This document shows positions 30,248 to 38,737 of a stretch of DNA of 64,000 bases, piece after piece (the stretch's first letter is position 1; each line of letters starts with the position of its first letter). The notes beneath the pieces were generated by a model. That model did not search any database and had not been told where the DNA came from. It worked only from the letters and a program-made list of their open reading frames with translations. This stretch comes from Guptibacillus hwajinpoensis. Lineage in GTDB: Bacteria > Bacillota > Bacilli > Bacillales > Guptibacillaceae. The position numbers and the translations under genes are program-made. Where the stretch lies: contig NZ_SWFM01000008.1 in assembly GCF_005144865.1 (NCBI RefSeq), positions 28,949 to 92,948 on the forward strand. Reading direction: 5' to 3'.

Positions 30248-31434
30248 TGTATGGTGATTTATATACACCATTAGGACCTTTGAAAGTTTTAGATATAATC
30301 TTCTATTATGATGGTCCAAGAATATTCACATGTAGAAATAATTCTACAGAATTTCTTGCTTTCTTGGTTGATGAGTTAGAGAAGTCAGATCATTGGTTGT
30401 TTATACCTGTTAGTAAGTCAAGAGTCAATGAGATAAAAAGAGGAAGCAAATCTATCAGAGATGCTATTACAAATGCTGAAGATCATTTATTTGAGGTGCA
30501 CCTTCCTGTGACAGAGGGTTTTAAGCCTACTATAGATATTCTTTGCAGGGGTGATGTGCCAGATGAGTATTTACCAGACGAAGATTCATTTGCACCATTA
30601 AGTACAGCTAATGATTATTCAGAATTACAACCTAAACCTTCATCTGCGATGGAAGAAGCTATTGAAAGCCGTAGAGATGTCTTAGATATTGCAATAGAAG
30701 GTGGAGAGGAAGCTTACGAGCTTAGTTGTCGAAGCCTTGGCGAAACTTTAACATCAATACAATACACTCTATATTCGTTAGATCCAAGATGGACTTCTAA
30801 CTTAAGAAAACCTCCTGTGGCTGTTGTAGAAGATAATTCTGCCAATGTTACATCTTTATTTGAATCATCTTTTGGCATAAGGATAAAGTCAAAGAAATCA
30901 GCTAATGTTTTTAATATAACACCAGCTACGGAAGCTATGAATCAGCTATCTGACTTGTTAATACATAGTCAAAATCATGAACTATTGAGGCAGAACATAA
31001 AAGAAATTAACCCACGTGCTGCACAATGGTATAAGAAATTCCTTAATTCAGTACAAAGCACTTCTGGTAGCTTAAAATTTGAATGGGTATCACCTAATTC
31101 AGGAAGGAAACTGGATTCACTATCAAAAGAACAGTTAAATTCAGCTATTGAACTTCTCGCTGAAAATACGGAAATACTTAATGAAATGAATATCAAAGGA
31201 AAGCTTATAGCGATTAATTTAAAAAGAAACACTTTCTACATTGAAGGCGATGACGAAAATGACTACTCAGGAAATTTATCTGAACAGATTAAAAGCATTG
31301 TACTTAGCGGTTTTACCTTTGAGGTACCAATGGAAGTAAATGCTTTAATCGAGTCTAAAAAAGTAATTAATACTAGTACCAATAAAGAAAAGATATTCTA
31401 TAAATTACTGGAGGTTGATACAAAACCATTATAG
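30247..31434 (+). CDS. Uncharacterised DUF6575-like protein, second gene of the unit
   Basis: 395-residue soluble protein. The first 115 residues (VLDIIFYYDGPRIFTCRNNS, then LFIPVSKSRVNEIKRGSKSIRDAI) look like the DUF6575 domain, which I recall from accessory regions. The rest is mixed helix and strand without a motif I know. A central segment is acidic and serine-rich (about 110-135). No signal peptide or membrane helix. ATG overlaps the previous stop (TAATG). Its position at the right end of a defence-bearing island suggests a conflict or defence role, which is unproven. Confidence 0.6.
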   Translation: MYGDLYTPLGPLKVLDIIFYYDGPRIFTCRNNSTEFLAFLVDELEKSDHWLFIPVSKSRVNEIKRGSKSIRDAITNAEDHLFEVHLPVTEGFKPTIDILCRGDVPDEYLPDEDSFAPLSTANDYSELQPKPSSAMEEAIESRRDVLDIAIEGGEEAYELSCRSLGETLTSIQYTLYSLDPRWTSNLRKPPVAVVEDNSANVTSLFESSFGIRIKSKKSANVFNITPATEAMNQLSDLLIHSQNHELLRQNIKEINPRAAQWYKKFLNSVQSTSGSLKFEWVSPNSGRKLDSLSKEQLNSAIELLAENTEILNEMNIKGKLIAINLKRNTFYIEGDDENDYSGNLSEQIKSIVLSGFTFEVPMEVNALIESKKVINTSTNKEKIFYKLLEVDTKPL

Positions 31435-31462
31435 AGAGAATAAATATACATTTGGTAAACCC

Positions 31463-31498
31463 AAGGGTAAAAGGATATCAATTTCCTTCTACCCTTTT
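31463..31498 (+). terminator. Terminator after the two-gene unit
   Basis: Imperfect stem AAGGGTAAAAGG/CCTTCTACCCTT followed by TTAG. Lies just inside the right island end. Confidence 0.7.
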
Positions 31499-31526
31499 AG
31501 TATTAGTTTACCCTATCCAACGTTAC

Positions 31527-31543
31527 GGTGAACCGTATCATAA
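31527..31543. repeat. Right attachment site (attR)
   Basis: Second copy of GGTGAACCGTATCATAA, identical to 17700-17716. It continues as ATAG, so the pre-insertion rlmH would have ended in codons E-P-Y-H-K followed by TAG. Confidence 0.85.
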
Positions 31544-31560
31544 ATAGATACGGTTTTTTG
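31531..31560 (+). terminator. Original rlmH terminator, displaced by the island
   Basis: AACCGTATC/GATACGGTT with loop ATAAATA and TTTT. The left arm is the attR core, that is, the rlmH 3' end itself. In an island-free chromosome this hairpin would overlap the rlmH stop codon. Confidence 0.8.
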
Positions 31561-31629
31561 TAATTTAAAAAGGCTCTTTTCTCAAAGATTGTTGCTTTTG
31601 AATGAAACTTTGTATAAGTAATTAAACTT

Positions 31630-31650
31630 AGCTGATTGGAATGGAAATCC
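31630..31650. repeat. Internally deleted remnant of the dispersed repeat
   Basis: GCTGATTGG joined to AATGGAAATCCC, matching the two ends of the full repeat at 4748 and 9588 without the centre. Beyond attR, so outside the island. Confidence 0.4.
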
Positions 31651-31778
31651 CTAAAATCTTTTCGTTATGAAAAAATAATTCATCCAATAGTAGTAAACAT
31701 ATTCTACATAAAATTGCTATAATGTTTTTTATAGAGCAGTGTAGAAGAATACTTTGTGATAGCAAAGGGGATCAGCTA

Positions 31779-32246
31779 ATGCCTGATATGAATGAAAATC
31801 CGTTAATGTCGAGTGAAAAAAAGCCAAAGATCAAGGTAGAAAGGAAAGAAGGGGAACCGACAGCCGCTTTTAAGGGAGCAAGTTGGACCGCTTTGGTAAT
31901 AGGGGTTTCTGCTTATTTAATTGGTCTTTTCAATGCCGGAATGGAACTGAATGAGAAGGGGTATTACTTTGCTGTATTGGTATTCGGACTATACGCAGCT
32001 GTATCCCTGCAAAAAGCGGTTAGGGACAAGGAAGAGGATATCCCTGTTTCAGGCATCTATTATGGTCTCAGTTGGTTTGCAGTCATTACAGCCATTTCTT
32101 TGATGGCGATCGGACTTTATAATGCTGGAAGTATTATCTTAAGCGAAAAAGGGTTTTATGGTATGTCATTTATTCTTAGTCTATTTGCAGCCATTACCAT
32201 ACAGAAAAATATTCGTGATACTCAATTGGCTAGAGAAAGAGATTAA
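31779..32246 (+). CDS. YiaA/YiaB-domain membrane protein
   Basis: 155-residue inner-membrane protein with two tandem YiaA/B-type units, each with two transmembrane helices: WTALVIGVSAYLIGLFNAG with YYFAVLVFGLYAAVSLQKAVRDKE, then GLSWFAVITAISLMAIGLYNAG with GFYGMSFILSLFAAITIQKNIRDT. The N-terminal 30 residues are polar and basic. I chose the ATG with the AAAGGGG site. The longer open frame adds 19 residues without support. Role unknown. First gene right of the island. Confidence 0.82.
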   Translation: MPDMNENPLMSSEKKPKIKVERKEGEPTAAFKGASWTALVIGVSAYLIGLFNAGMELNEKGYYFAVLVFGLYAAVSLQKAVRDKEEDIPVSGIYYGLSWFAVITAISLMAIGLYNAGSIILSEKGFYGMSFILSLFAAITIQKNIRDTQLARERD

Positions 32247-32266
32247 TTATGGTAGATTAACAAGGG

Positions 32267-32299
32267 AAAGGCTGAGTCTAGTGACTTAGCTTTTTTTTT
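32267..32299 (+). terminator. Terminator after the YiaA/B gene
   Basis: Stem AAGGCTGAGTC/GACTTAGCTTT with a TAGT loop and a run of nine Ts. Confidence 0.8.
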
Positions 32300-32518
32300 G
32301 TTAAGTTACAAATTTTAAATTTGTACGATTTTATTGACTAAAAAGGCATTAATTCCTCTGATTATTACAGAAAATTCTTTCACAAACATGATAACAGACT
32401 ATGATAAGGTTATAATGGAGATAGAAAAGGTATGTTCCTAAGTGAGGCCAGCTTTTTGCGATACTTGAGCATGAGCGCCTACTCTTTTTTACAAATAAAT
32501 GAGATAAGGAATGGTATC

Positions 32519-34015
32519 ATGGGCAACAATCAAAAAAAAGACATTATTTTAATCGGTGCTGGAGTTATGAGTGCGACTTTAGGATCTTTACTTAAAGAAT
32601 TAGCACCAAATTGGGAAATTAAAGTGTTTGAGAAACTAAGCTCTGCAGGTGAAGAAAGCTCGAATGAATGGAATAATGCTGGTACAGGCCATGCTGCGCT
32701 ATGTGAGCTAAACTATACGTCTGAGGATGCTGATGGGTCGATCGATATTAGCAAAGCTGTAAAGGTAAATGAACAGTTTCAGCTTTCAAGACAGTTCTGG
32801 TCGTATCTAGTGAAAAATGGTTTAATTAGTAATCCGCAAGATTTTATCATGCCTCTCCCACATATGAGTCTTGTACATGGAGAGAGTAATGTAGCATTTT
32901 TGAAAAAACGTTTGGAAGCGTTGTCAGAGAGCCCCCTATTTAAAGGGATGGAATTCTCGGAGGATCCTGAAAAACTGAAAGAATGGATTCCCCTTATCAT
33001 GGAAGGACGAACATCGGATGAACCGATAGCAGCTACAAAAATCGATTCTGGAACGGATGTAAATTTTGGTGCACTAACTCGCCTCATGTTTGATCACTTG
33101 AAGAGTGAAAACGTAGAGGTAAACTACAAGCACAGTGTGGAGGATATTAAGCGCACGAAAGACGGTTTGTGGGAAGTGAAGGTGCATGATAACCATAACG
33201 ACAAACTCGAGTACCATACTGCAGATTTCGTCTTTATCGGAGGAGGGGGCGGTAGTCTTCCACTACTTCAAAAGACTGGTATTCCAGAGGCGAAGCAAAT
33301 CGGAGGGTTCCCTGTCAGTGGACTCTTTATGGTTTGCAAAAATCCTGAGGTAATCGAACAGCATCACGGAAAGGTTTACGGCAAAGCTAAGGTGGGTGCT
33401 CCTCCAATGTCTGTTCCGCATCTCGATACAAGGTACATCAACAATGAAAAAACTTTGCTATTTGGACCATTTGCCGGCTTTTCGCCCAAGTTCTTAAAAA
33501 CTGGTTCAAATATGGATCTGATTAATACAGTAAAGCCGAATAATGTGTTAACAATGATGGCTGCTGGCCTAAAAGAAATGGGTCTAACAAAATACCTGAT
33601 TCAGCAGGTCATGTTATCTGATGAAAAGCGCATGGAAGAAGTGCGTGAGTTTATTCCAACCGCTAAACTTGAGGATTGGGATACAGTAGTAGCAGGTCAG
33701 CGTGTACAAATTATAAAGGATACGGAATCTGGCAAAGGAACATTGCAATTTGGAACTGAGGTTGTTAGCTCTTCTGACGGTTCGGTTGCTGCGCTACTAG
33801 GCGCTTCTCCAGGTGCTTCTACAGCTGTTCACGTTATGCTAGAAGTATTAGAAAAGTGTTTCCCAGATCAAATTTCAGAATGGGAAACAAAAATTAAAGA
33901 AATGATTCCTTCCTATGGCGTCTCCATTGGGAATTATCCTGAGCTTTTCGAAGAAATTCATTCTTCAACAGCCCATACATTGGGACTTCATCAAAAAGAG
34001 ACGGTTTATAATTAA
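32519..34015 (+). CDS. mqo: Malate:quinone oxidoreductase
   Basis: Peripheral membrane FAD enzyme that oxidises malate to oxaloacetate and feeds electrons to quinone. The 498-residue chain begins [20 protein letters not shown], with the FAD-binding GAGVMSA block. It has the family's [18 protein letters not shown] and [19 protein letters not shown], and the C-terminal GASPGAST. I chose the ATG preceded by AAGGAA because it yields the normal length. The longer frame adds 29 unsupported residues. Monocistronic with its own terminator. Confidence 0.97.
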   Translation: MGNNQKKDIILIGAGVMSATLGSLLKELAPNWEIKVFEKLSSAGEESSNEWNNAGTGHAALCELNYTSEDADGSIDISKAVKVNEQFQLSRQFWSYLVKNGLISNPQDFIMPLPHMSLVHGESNVAFLKKRLEALSESPLFKGMEFSEDPEKLKEWIPLIMEGRTSDEPIAATKIDSGTDVNFGALTRLMFDHLKSENVEVNYKHSVEDIKRTKDGLWEVKVHDNHNDKLEYHTADFVFIGGGGGSLPLLQKTGIPEAKQIGGFPVSGLFMVCKNPEVIEQHHGKVYGKAKVGAPPMSVPHLDTRYINNEKTLLFGPFAGFSPKFLKTGSNMDLINTVKPNNVLTMMAAGLKEMGLTKYLIQQVMLSDEKRMEEVREFIPTAKLEDWDTVVAGQRVQIIKDTESGKGTLQFGTEVVSSSDGSVAALLGASPGASTAVHVMLEVLEKCFPDQISEWETKIKEMIPSYGVSIGNYPELFEEIHSSTAHTLGLHQKETVYN

Positions 34016-34135
34016 TAAATTCGTGATGTAGAAACAGGATTAAGCTTTCCAATTTAATGAGTAGAATATACTGATTTTAAATTTGGGAGCCATTGACCTT
34101 ACTCTTACGCCTTCTAAAAACAATAACTTTGAGAT

Positions 34136-34163
34136 AATGCGGTAGTTAACTACCGCATTTTTT
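34136..34163 (+). terminator. Terminator after mqo
   Basis: Perfect stem AATGCGGTAGTT/AACTACCGCATT followed by Ts. Confidence 0.9.
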
Positions 34164-34274
34164 GTTTGCTCCAATAAAGTTTTTGTAATAAAAATAAAAA
34201 TTGTCTAATAAATTCAATTATGTAAAAAAACAGGTAACTAAAGAGAGAACACTACTTTAAAAGGGGGAATTTGA

Positions 34275-34544
34275 ATGGAAGGGAATGTTAACGTAACTCA
34301 ACAGCAACAGAGCAACGGTCTAGCTGTTTCAGCCTTGGTGCTAGGAATCATTGGCCTTGTCCTCTTTGCAGTGCCATTGATCCCATATCCTCTCGCCATT
34401 TTAGCAATTATTTTCGGCGTAATTGGTATGAAGAATCCAATTAAAAAAGGGTTTGCAGTTACTGGGTTAATAACTGGCATTGTAACAATTGGCTTGAAAA
34501 TATGGTTTTGGGCAGGCTTAGCCTCTTTAGCCTCTTTAATGTAA
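34275..34544 (+). CDS. DUF4190-type small membrane protein
   Basis: 89-residue membrane protein with a glutamine-rich N-terminus (VTQQQQSNG) and two to three transmembrane helices (LAVSALVLGIIGLVLFAVPL, PLAILAIIFGVIGM, AVTGLITGIVTIGLKIWFW). This pattern fits DUF4190. ATG preceded by AAAGGGGG. Function unknown. Confidence 0.8.
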   Translation: MEGNVNVTQQQQSNGLAVSALVLGIIGLVLFAVPLIPYPLAILAIIFGVIGMKNPIKKGFAVTGLITGIVTIGLKIWFWAGLASLASLM

Positions 34545-34571
34545 CGTTTAGATAGCTCTAAACAGATTGCG

Positions 34572-34607
34572 AAAGTGGCGGTTCTCTTAGTGAGGCCTCC
34601 ACTTTTA
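34572..34607 (+). terminator. Terminator after the DUF4190 gene
   Basis: Stem AAAGTGGCGG/CCTCCACTTT with an AT-rich tail. Confidence 0.6.
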
Positions 34608-34761
34608 AAAATAGGTCATTATTCTAACCCTCATTTTATTTCCTCATAAAATTCTAATCCGCTTCTTCATTTAAAACCGACTCAAATCCACCTGCTCACA
34701 TATTTCATTAGACGGAGGAGTATTGTCCATTTGATAGAGACTATAAGCCTCCATAAAAAAA

Positions 34762-34938
34762 GTTTACGACTAATGTATACTTGTAAACAGAATTGTATAC
34801 ATTGTACACATTAATCGTACGCAAGTATACAAAGATGTACACACGTTGGTGTGTAAGGTGTTTACAATATTGTTTACATGAAAACATATTTTGTTTACAA
34901 GTATACGTTTTTGTATACATGTAAACGTAATTGTAAAC
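34762..34938. repeat. parC-like centromere array of GTNNAC sites
   Basis: At least 15 GTNNAC-type hexamers (GTATAC, GTAAAC, GTTTAC, GTACAC, plus one GTACGC) in 177 bases. Starts at 34762, 34775, 34783, 34795, 34804, 34817, 34825, 34837, 34860, 34872, 34893, 34901, 34913, 34921 and 34933. Spacings alternate near 8 and 12, so every second site recurs after 20-21 bases, two turns of DNA. The array ends 99 bases before the ParM-like gene. This is the layout of a plasmid centromere bound by a ribbon-helix-helix adaptor. Confidence 0.75.
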
Positions 34939-35037
34939 TAGATAAATTGACTTATTGACGTGGATCGTATATTTCTATAACTTTTAAGTTAATAGTAGAA
35001 ATACTAGACTATTAAATATGAAAGGGTGGATCGTTAA

Positions 35038-36225
35038 ATGAGTAATTCAAGAATTGCAGCAGTAGATGTAGGTAATGACTCGTTAAAAGGCATTTATGGA
35101 AAAATTGAATCCGACCTATACATACCAAACGTTATCGCAAGAGATATAGAAGATCGTCCAGTAATTGGGATTGAGGAGCTCGATACGAAGGATCCGCTTG
35201 ATGGGATTCACATTCGTGTTCACTCACCAGCATTGAAAGATAACAATGCAATTTATCGTGTTGGTAATCTAGCAACGAAAAGTGACAACCCAATGGAGTT
35301 GGATCCAGGAAGTGCAAAATCTGAAGAGGATCAAACGTTAGTTATGCTTTTTGCATCACTTGCTTTAGATGCTGTTAATGAGAATAATTCAGCTAACTTC
35401 AAAAACCAAAATGGTGTTGTAGATGCGAACTACACACTAGGAACAGGTCTTCCGTTACGTGAAGTTAAAGAAGGTAAAGATGTTGGCTATCGTTCAAGAT
35501 TACTAGGATCAGTTCATCAGGTAGAGTTTCTTGTAACTCCTAAGTACCAAGGTAAGAAAGTTAACATTAAATTTGATGAAGTTAAAGTTTATCCTGAAGG
35601 ATTTGCGGCGTACATTAACCTTGTGATGGACAATGATCTCAATATTATTAATAAAGACTTGATTGATAAGCGTATTCTAATTCAGGATATTGGTGGTCTT
35701 TCAACTGATATCGCTGTTATTAAGAATAGAAACGTTGATGATGACAAAGCACAGGGCTTCAATATTGGAGTGGCAGAGTCACTTGAAGCAATTCGTGAAG
35801 AGATTCGCTCAAAGCACGGCGTAGAGCTCGATAGCCGTCGTGATGTAGTGGATATCATTACGAAGAAAAATGATCGTAACCATATCATGGTGCGCGGTAG
35901 TCGTACGAGCGTTCACGATATTACAGATCGTATTCTACTTGAACTTGCTAAGAAGCAGTATCGTCACCTTCGCAATGTATGGCAGAAAAACTCTCAATCT
36001 GAGATTTGCTATTTTGTTGGAGGCGGCTCAATTGTTTTGAAAGATTATCTTAAAACGCTAAATAACAACCTTGATGGTTATAATATTGATTTCTTTGAAG
36101 ATGAGAAAGAGAGCATCTGGATGATGTCAAACGCTTATTATAAGCTAATTTCTGATTTCAACAGAAAGAATGCAAAGGATAAGCCACAAGAAAAGAAAGA
36201 AGAAAAGCACAAGGTCAAAAACTAG
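35038..36225 (+). CDS. parM: ParM-like actin-family partition ATPase
   Basis: 395-residue actin-fold ATPase of the ParM/Alp family, expected to form dynamic filaments that push or pull DNA. Visible nucleotide motifs: phosphate-1 AAVDVGNDSLKGIYG (about 7-21), phosphate-2 IQDIGGLSTDIAVI (about 219-232) and adenosine motif FVGGGSIVLKDYL (about 326-338). The C-terminal tail is lysine-rich (KDKPQEKKEEKHK). ATG follows AAAGGGTGG. Directly followed, nine bases on, by the RHH adaptor and preceded by the repeat array, so it fits a ParMRC cassette. MreB and DnaK are excluded by length and motifs. Confidence 0.88.
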   Translation: MSNSRIAAVDVGNDSLKGIYGKIESDLYIPNVIARDIEDRPVIGIEELDTKDPLDGIHIRVHSPALKDNNAIYRVGNLATKSDNPMELDPGSAKSEEDQTLVMLFASLALDAVNENNSANFKNQNGVVDANYTLGTGLPLREVKEGKDVGYRSRLLGSVHQVEFLVTPKYQGKKVNIKFDEVKVYPEGFAAYINLVMDNDLNIINKDLIDKRILIQDIGGLSTDIAVIKNRNVDDDKAQGFNIGVAESLEAIREEIRSKHGVELDSRRDVVDIITKKNDRNHIMVRGSRTSVHDITDRILLELAKKQYRHLRNVWQKNSQSEICYFVGGGSIVLKDYLKTLNNNLDGYNIDFFEDEKESIWMMSNAYYKLISDFNRKNAKDKPQEKKEEKHKVKN

Positions 36226-36234
36226 TAGGGTGAT

Positions 36235-36801
36235 TTGATGAAAAAGGCGGGGATGACTGGGATTCAGAGAGGACAGGCGATTACATTTCGTCTTCCATCT
36301 GATACACCTGATCATATTCTTAAGCAACTGCAAAAGCTTAAAGAAGAGGAAAAACGTAACTTCTCAAGCCGCATTGCGGAGTATGTTTTAGATGGTGTTA
36401 CTCAAACGATAAGACGCGACAACGATGCCATCACCGTTCCTTTACCAAAAGGGTTAAGCAAGGCGCAAAGGGATTGGCTGAAGCATGAGCATTCAGAGGC
36501 GCTTCTCGGAAACATCGTTTACCAAATTTTATCAGATCCTCTGCGCGCTGCATCACTCCTTGCATCGTTTACTAGCAACTCGATTGATATAGATCAGGCG
36601 CTCTATTTACAAGAAGAATTTTCAAACAGAGCAGTACAAAGAGAAGTGTCAGATACTATTGAAGCTCCAGTAGACTCTGACGACGATCTAATGAATTTTG
36701 ATTGGGATCAGGCGAAGCAGGAGCAAAGTTCAGCGGTTGAAGAGGTAGAAGAGAGTGCAGATGATCTACTTGGCGGCTTTCTAGATCGGATGAATAAGTA
36801 A
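36235..36801 (+). CDS. parR: ParR-like adaptor with two ribbon-helix-helix units
   Basis: 188-residue predicted DNA-binding adaptor linking the GTNNAC array to the actin-like filament. First RHH-like unit (about 12-58): strand QAITFRLPSD, helices DHILKQLQKLKEEE and FSSRIAEYVLDGV. A second similar unit follows (about 65-105): ITVPLPKGLS, KAQRDWLKHEHS, LLGNIVYQILSDP. The C-terminus is acidic and ends DDLLGGFLDRMNK, a plausible ParM-contact peptide as in plasmid ParR. ATG has a TAGGGTG site. The two-unit chain is inferred from pattern only. Confidence 0.75.
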   Translation: MMKKAGMTGIQRGQAITFRLPSDTPDHILKQLQKLKEEEKRNFSSRIAEYVLDGVTQTIRRDNDAITVPLPKGLSKAQRDWLKHEHSEALLGNIVYQILSDPLRAASLLASFTSNSIDIDQALYLQEEFSNRAVQREVSDTIEAPVDSDDDLMNFDWDQAKQEQSSAVEEVEESADDLLGGFLDRMNK

Positions 36802-36805
36802 TAAG

Positions 36806-36842
36806 AAAAGGCAGCAGGAAATTATTCCTGCTGCCTTTTTTT
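36806..36842. terminator. Bidirectional terminator between the parMR and GlcNAc genes
   Basis: Long perfect stem AAAAGGCAGCAGGAA/TTCCTGCTGCCTTTT with an ATTA loop and T/A tails on both sides. Serves parR on the plus strand and the PTS gene on the minus strand. Confidence 0.9.
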
Positions 36843-36860
36843 ATAGATTGTGAGATTAAA

Positions 36861-38714
36861 TTAATCAATTGAGAGTATGCCTGACTCACCTTGCTTCGCG
36901 TTACCCGTTTTCTTTACCTTCAATGTTTTTAGGTTTGTGAAAATGATTGGCGTAGCAATGGAAGAAATAGAATGTCTAATGGAATCAATGTCCACTTCCA
37001 TGAGCTTCTGTCCCTTTTTAACTGTGTCACCCTCTTTTACGAGAGTTGTAAAGCCTTCCCCTTTAAGGTTTACAGAATCAATTCCGACATGAATTAAAAT
37101 CTCAACTCCTTGAGTGGATCTAATACCTATCGCATGTTTTGTAGGGAAAACGCTAATAATTTCCCCATCAACCGGTGAAGTGAAGGTTCCGTTCTCGGGT
37201 AATATAGCGAAACCATCACCCATCATACCTGCAGAAAACACTTCGTCTGGTACTTCTGTTAGTGGAATAATTTTACCTTGCACAGGCATTACGAAATCAT
37301 GCTCGGCAAGTGCAGTTTGTGCAGTTGAGTCGCCTTGACTAGTAGCAGGATTTGATTTGGTGCCACGCATAGCATCCGCGACGAATTCAACATCTGTGCC
37401 AACAATAATCTGTAAGTTACGATTACTAACTTTAACAACACCACGAGCACCGTGCCTTTTTAACTCTGCTTCATCAACTTTTGACATATCATTCATCTGT
37501 AAACGCAGTCGAGTTGTGCAGTTATCGATGGATGAGATGTTATCAATACCTCCGATACTTCTTATAAAGTGACCAGCCATAATGTCGTACTTGTCGCCTT
37601 CAGCTTTGTTAGTCTGAACCAACATATCCTCATCTTCCCGACCAGGCGTTTTCAAATTCAGCTTCTTAATTAAGACATAGAAAATAACAAAATAGATGAT
37701 TCCATATAACAATCCGATTCCTAGAAGTAGCCCTGGCTTTTGAGCAAGGCCATAATTAAGGAAAAAGTCGATTGCGCCAGCTGAGAATCCGAATCCATGG
37801 TGAATATCAAGAACGTAAGCAACAACCATAGAGCTTGCTGTTAAGAGTGCGTGAATTCCGTATAATAGCGGTGATAGAAACATAAAAGCAAACTCAATTG
37901 GTTCTGTAATTCCTGTTAAAAAGGAGGCAAACGCAATTCCGATTAACATCCCGCCTACCTCTGCTCTTCTATCCTTTTTTGCAGCAGCTATCATTGCAAA
38001 ACATGCTGCAGGAAGACCGAACATCATAATTGGGAAGAAACCTGTCATAAAGATACCTGCAGAAGGATCCTCAGCGAAGAAGCGATTTAAGTCTCCAGTT
38101 GCACCGTTATATTCTCCAAACACAAACCATACTAAACTGTTTAAAACATGGTGTAGTCCAAATGGAATAAGTAGTCTGTTTAAGAAACCGAAGACACCTA
38201 CTCCTAGCGCTCCTGCACCAATAATCCATTCTCCCAATGCATTAATGCCCTCTTGAATTGGCGGCCATACGAATCCGAAAATACCTGCTAATATAATCAT
38301 AGCAGTTGCAGTGATGATAGGCACGAAGCGTCGTCCACCAAAGAACCCAAGCCAAGTAGGTAATTTAATATCATGAAAGCGGTTATAGAGAAGTCCTGCA
38401 ACAATACCTGATAGGATCCCTCCTAAAATGGCCATATTAATATTCTCATCAATTGCTTTCGTTCCTTGGGTAAGAACGAGATATCCGATTGCGCCTGCAA
38501 GGCCAGCTGCCCCATTACCATCCTTTGAGAACCCAATCGCCACACCAATGGCGAAAATGAGTGCTAAGTTATCAAAAATCGCTCCCCCTGCAGCTGCTAC
38601 GAAAGGTAAGCCAAGAAAATCATCTTGTCCTAACCTCAACAGCAACGCGGCAGCTGGAAGTACAGCAATTGGAAGCATTAATGACTTACCAATTCTTTGT
38701 AAAGCTCCGAGCAT
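36861..38714 (-). CDS. nagP: N-acetylglucosamine PTS transporter EIICBA
   Basis: Single-chain phosphotransferase permease that imports and phosphorylates N-acetylglucosamine. The EIIC membrane domain (about 1-370) has about ten helices and the LLIPFGLHHVLNSLVWFVFGEY and GITEPIEFAFMFL signatures. EIIB (about 385-455) carries the phospho-cysteine in DNCTTRLRL. EIIA (about 470-617) carries HVGIDSVNLKG with its histidine. 617 residues. I chose ATG, ten bases after GGGGG. The sugar is inferred from the divergent nagA-nagB-regulator genes. Glucose specificity cannot be excluded by sequence alone. Confidence 0.9.
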   Translation of the reverse strand: MLGALQRIGKSLMLPIAVLPAAALLLRLGQDDFLGLPFVAAAGGAIFDNLALIFAIGVAIGFSKDGNGAAGLAGAIGYLVLTQGTKAIDENINMAILGGILSGIVAGLLYNRFHDIKLPTWLGFFGGRRFVPIITATAMIILAGIFGFVWPPIQEGINALGEWIIGAGALGVGVFGFLNRLLIPFGLHHVLNSLVWFVFGEYNGATGDLNRFFAEDPSAGIFMTGFFPIMMFGLPAACFAMIAAAKKDRRAEVGGMLIGIAFASFLTGITEPIEFAFMFLSPLLYGIHALLTASSMVVAYVLDIHHGFGFSAGAIDFFLNYGLAQKPGLLLGIGLLYGIIYFVIFYVLIKKLNLKTPGREDEDMLVQTNKAEGDKYDIMAGHFIRSIGGIDNISSIDNCTTRLRLQMNDMSKVDEAELKRHGARGVVKVSNRNLQIIVGTDVEFVADAMRGTKSNPATSQGDSTAQTALAEHDFVMPVQGKIIPLTEVPDEVFSAGMMGDGFAILPENGTFTSPVDGEIISVFPTKHAIGIRSTQGVEILIHVGIDSVNLKGEGFTTLVKEGDTVKKGQKLMEVDIDSIRHSISSIATPIIFTNLKTLKVKKTGNAKQGESGILSID

Positions 38715-38737
38715 AAACAATCAACCCCCTTCACAAT

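Larger units (their letters stand above)
17700..31543. mobile_element. SCC-like genomic island integrated in rlmH
   Basis: 13.8-kb insert bounded by the 17-bp direct repeats. It carries a large serine recombinase at the rlmH end, an Xre regulator with two small genes, an ORF-free structured region, a RadC-like protein, a possible annealing protein, type I restriction-modification (fused HsdMS, HsdR), a second Xre-type regulator and a two-gene unit of unknown function. The right repeat is followed by the displaced rlmH stop codon and terminator. Target site and recombinase class match staphylococcal cassette chromosomes, but no mec or recognisable ccrA/ccrB pair is present. Confidence 0.88.

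Noticed and set aside
34762..34938. CRISPR array
   Set aside because: The units are 6-bp palindromes with 2-15-base spacing, far too short for CRISPR repeats and spacers, and no cas gene is present.
35038..36225. MreB, FtsA or DnaK assignment for the actin-like gene
   Set aside because: Length, DVGNDSLK and IQDIGGLSTD motifs, and the adjacent centromere-like array fit ParM/Alp better.
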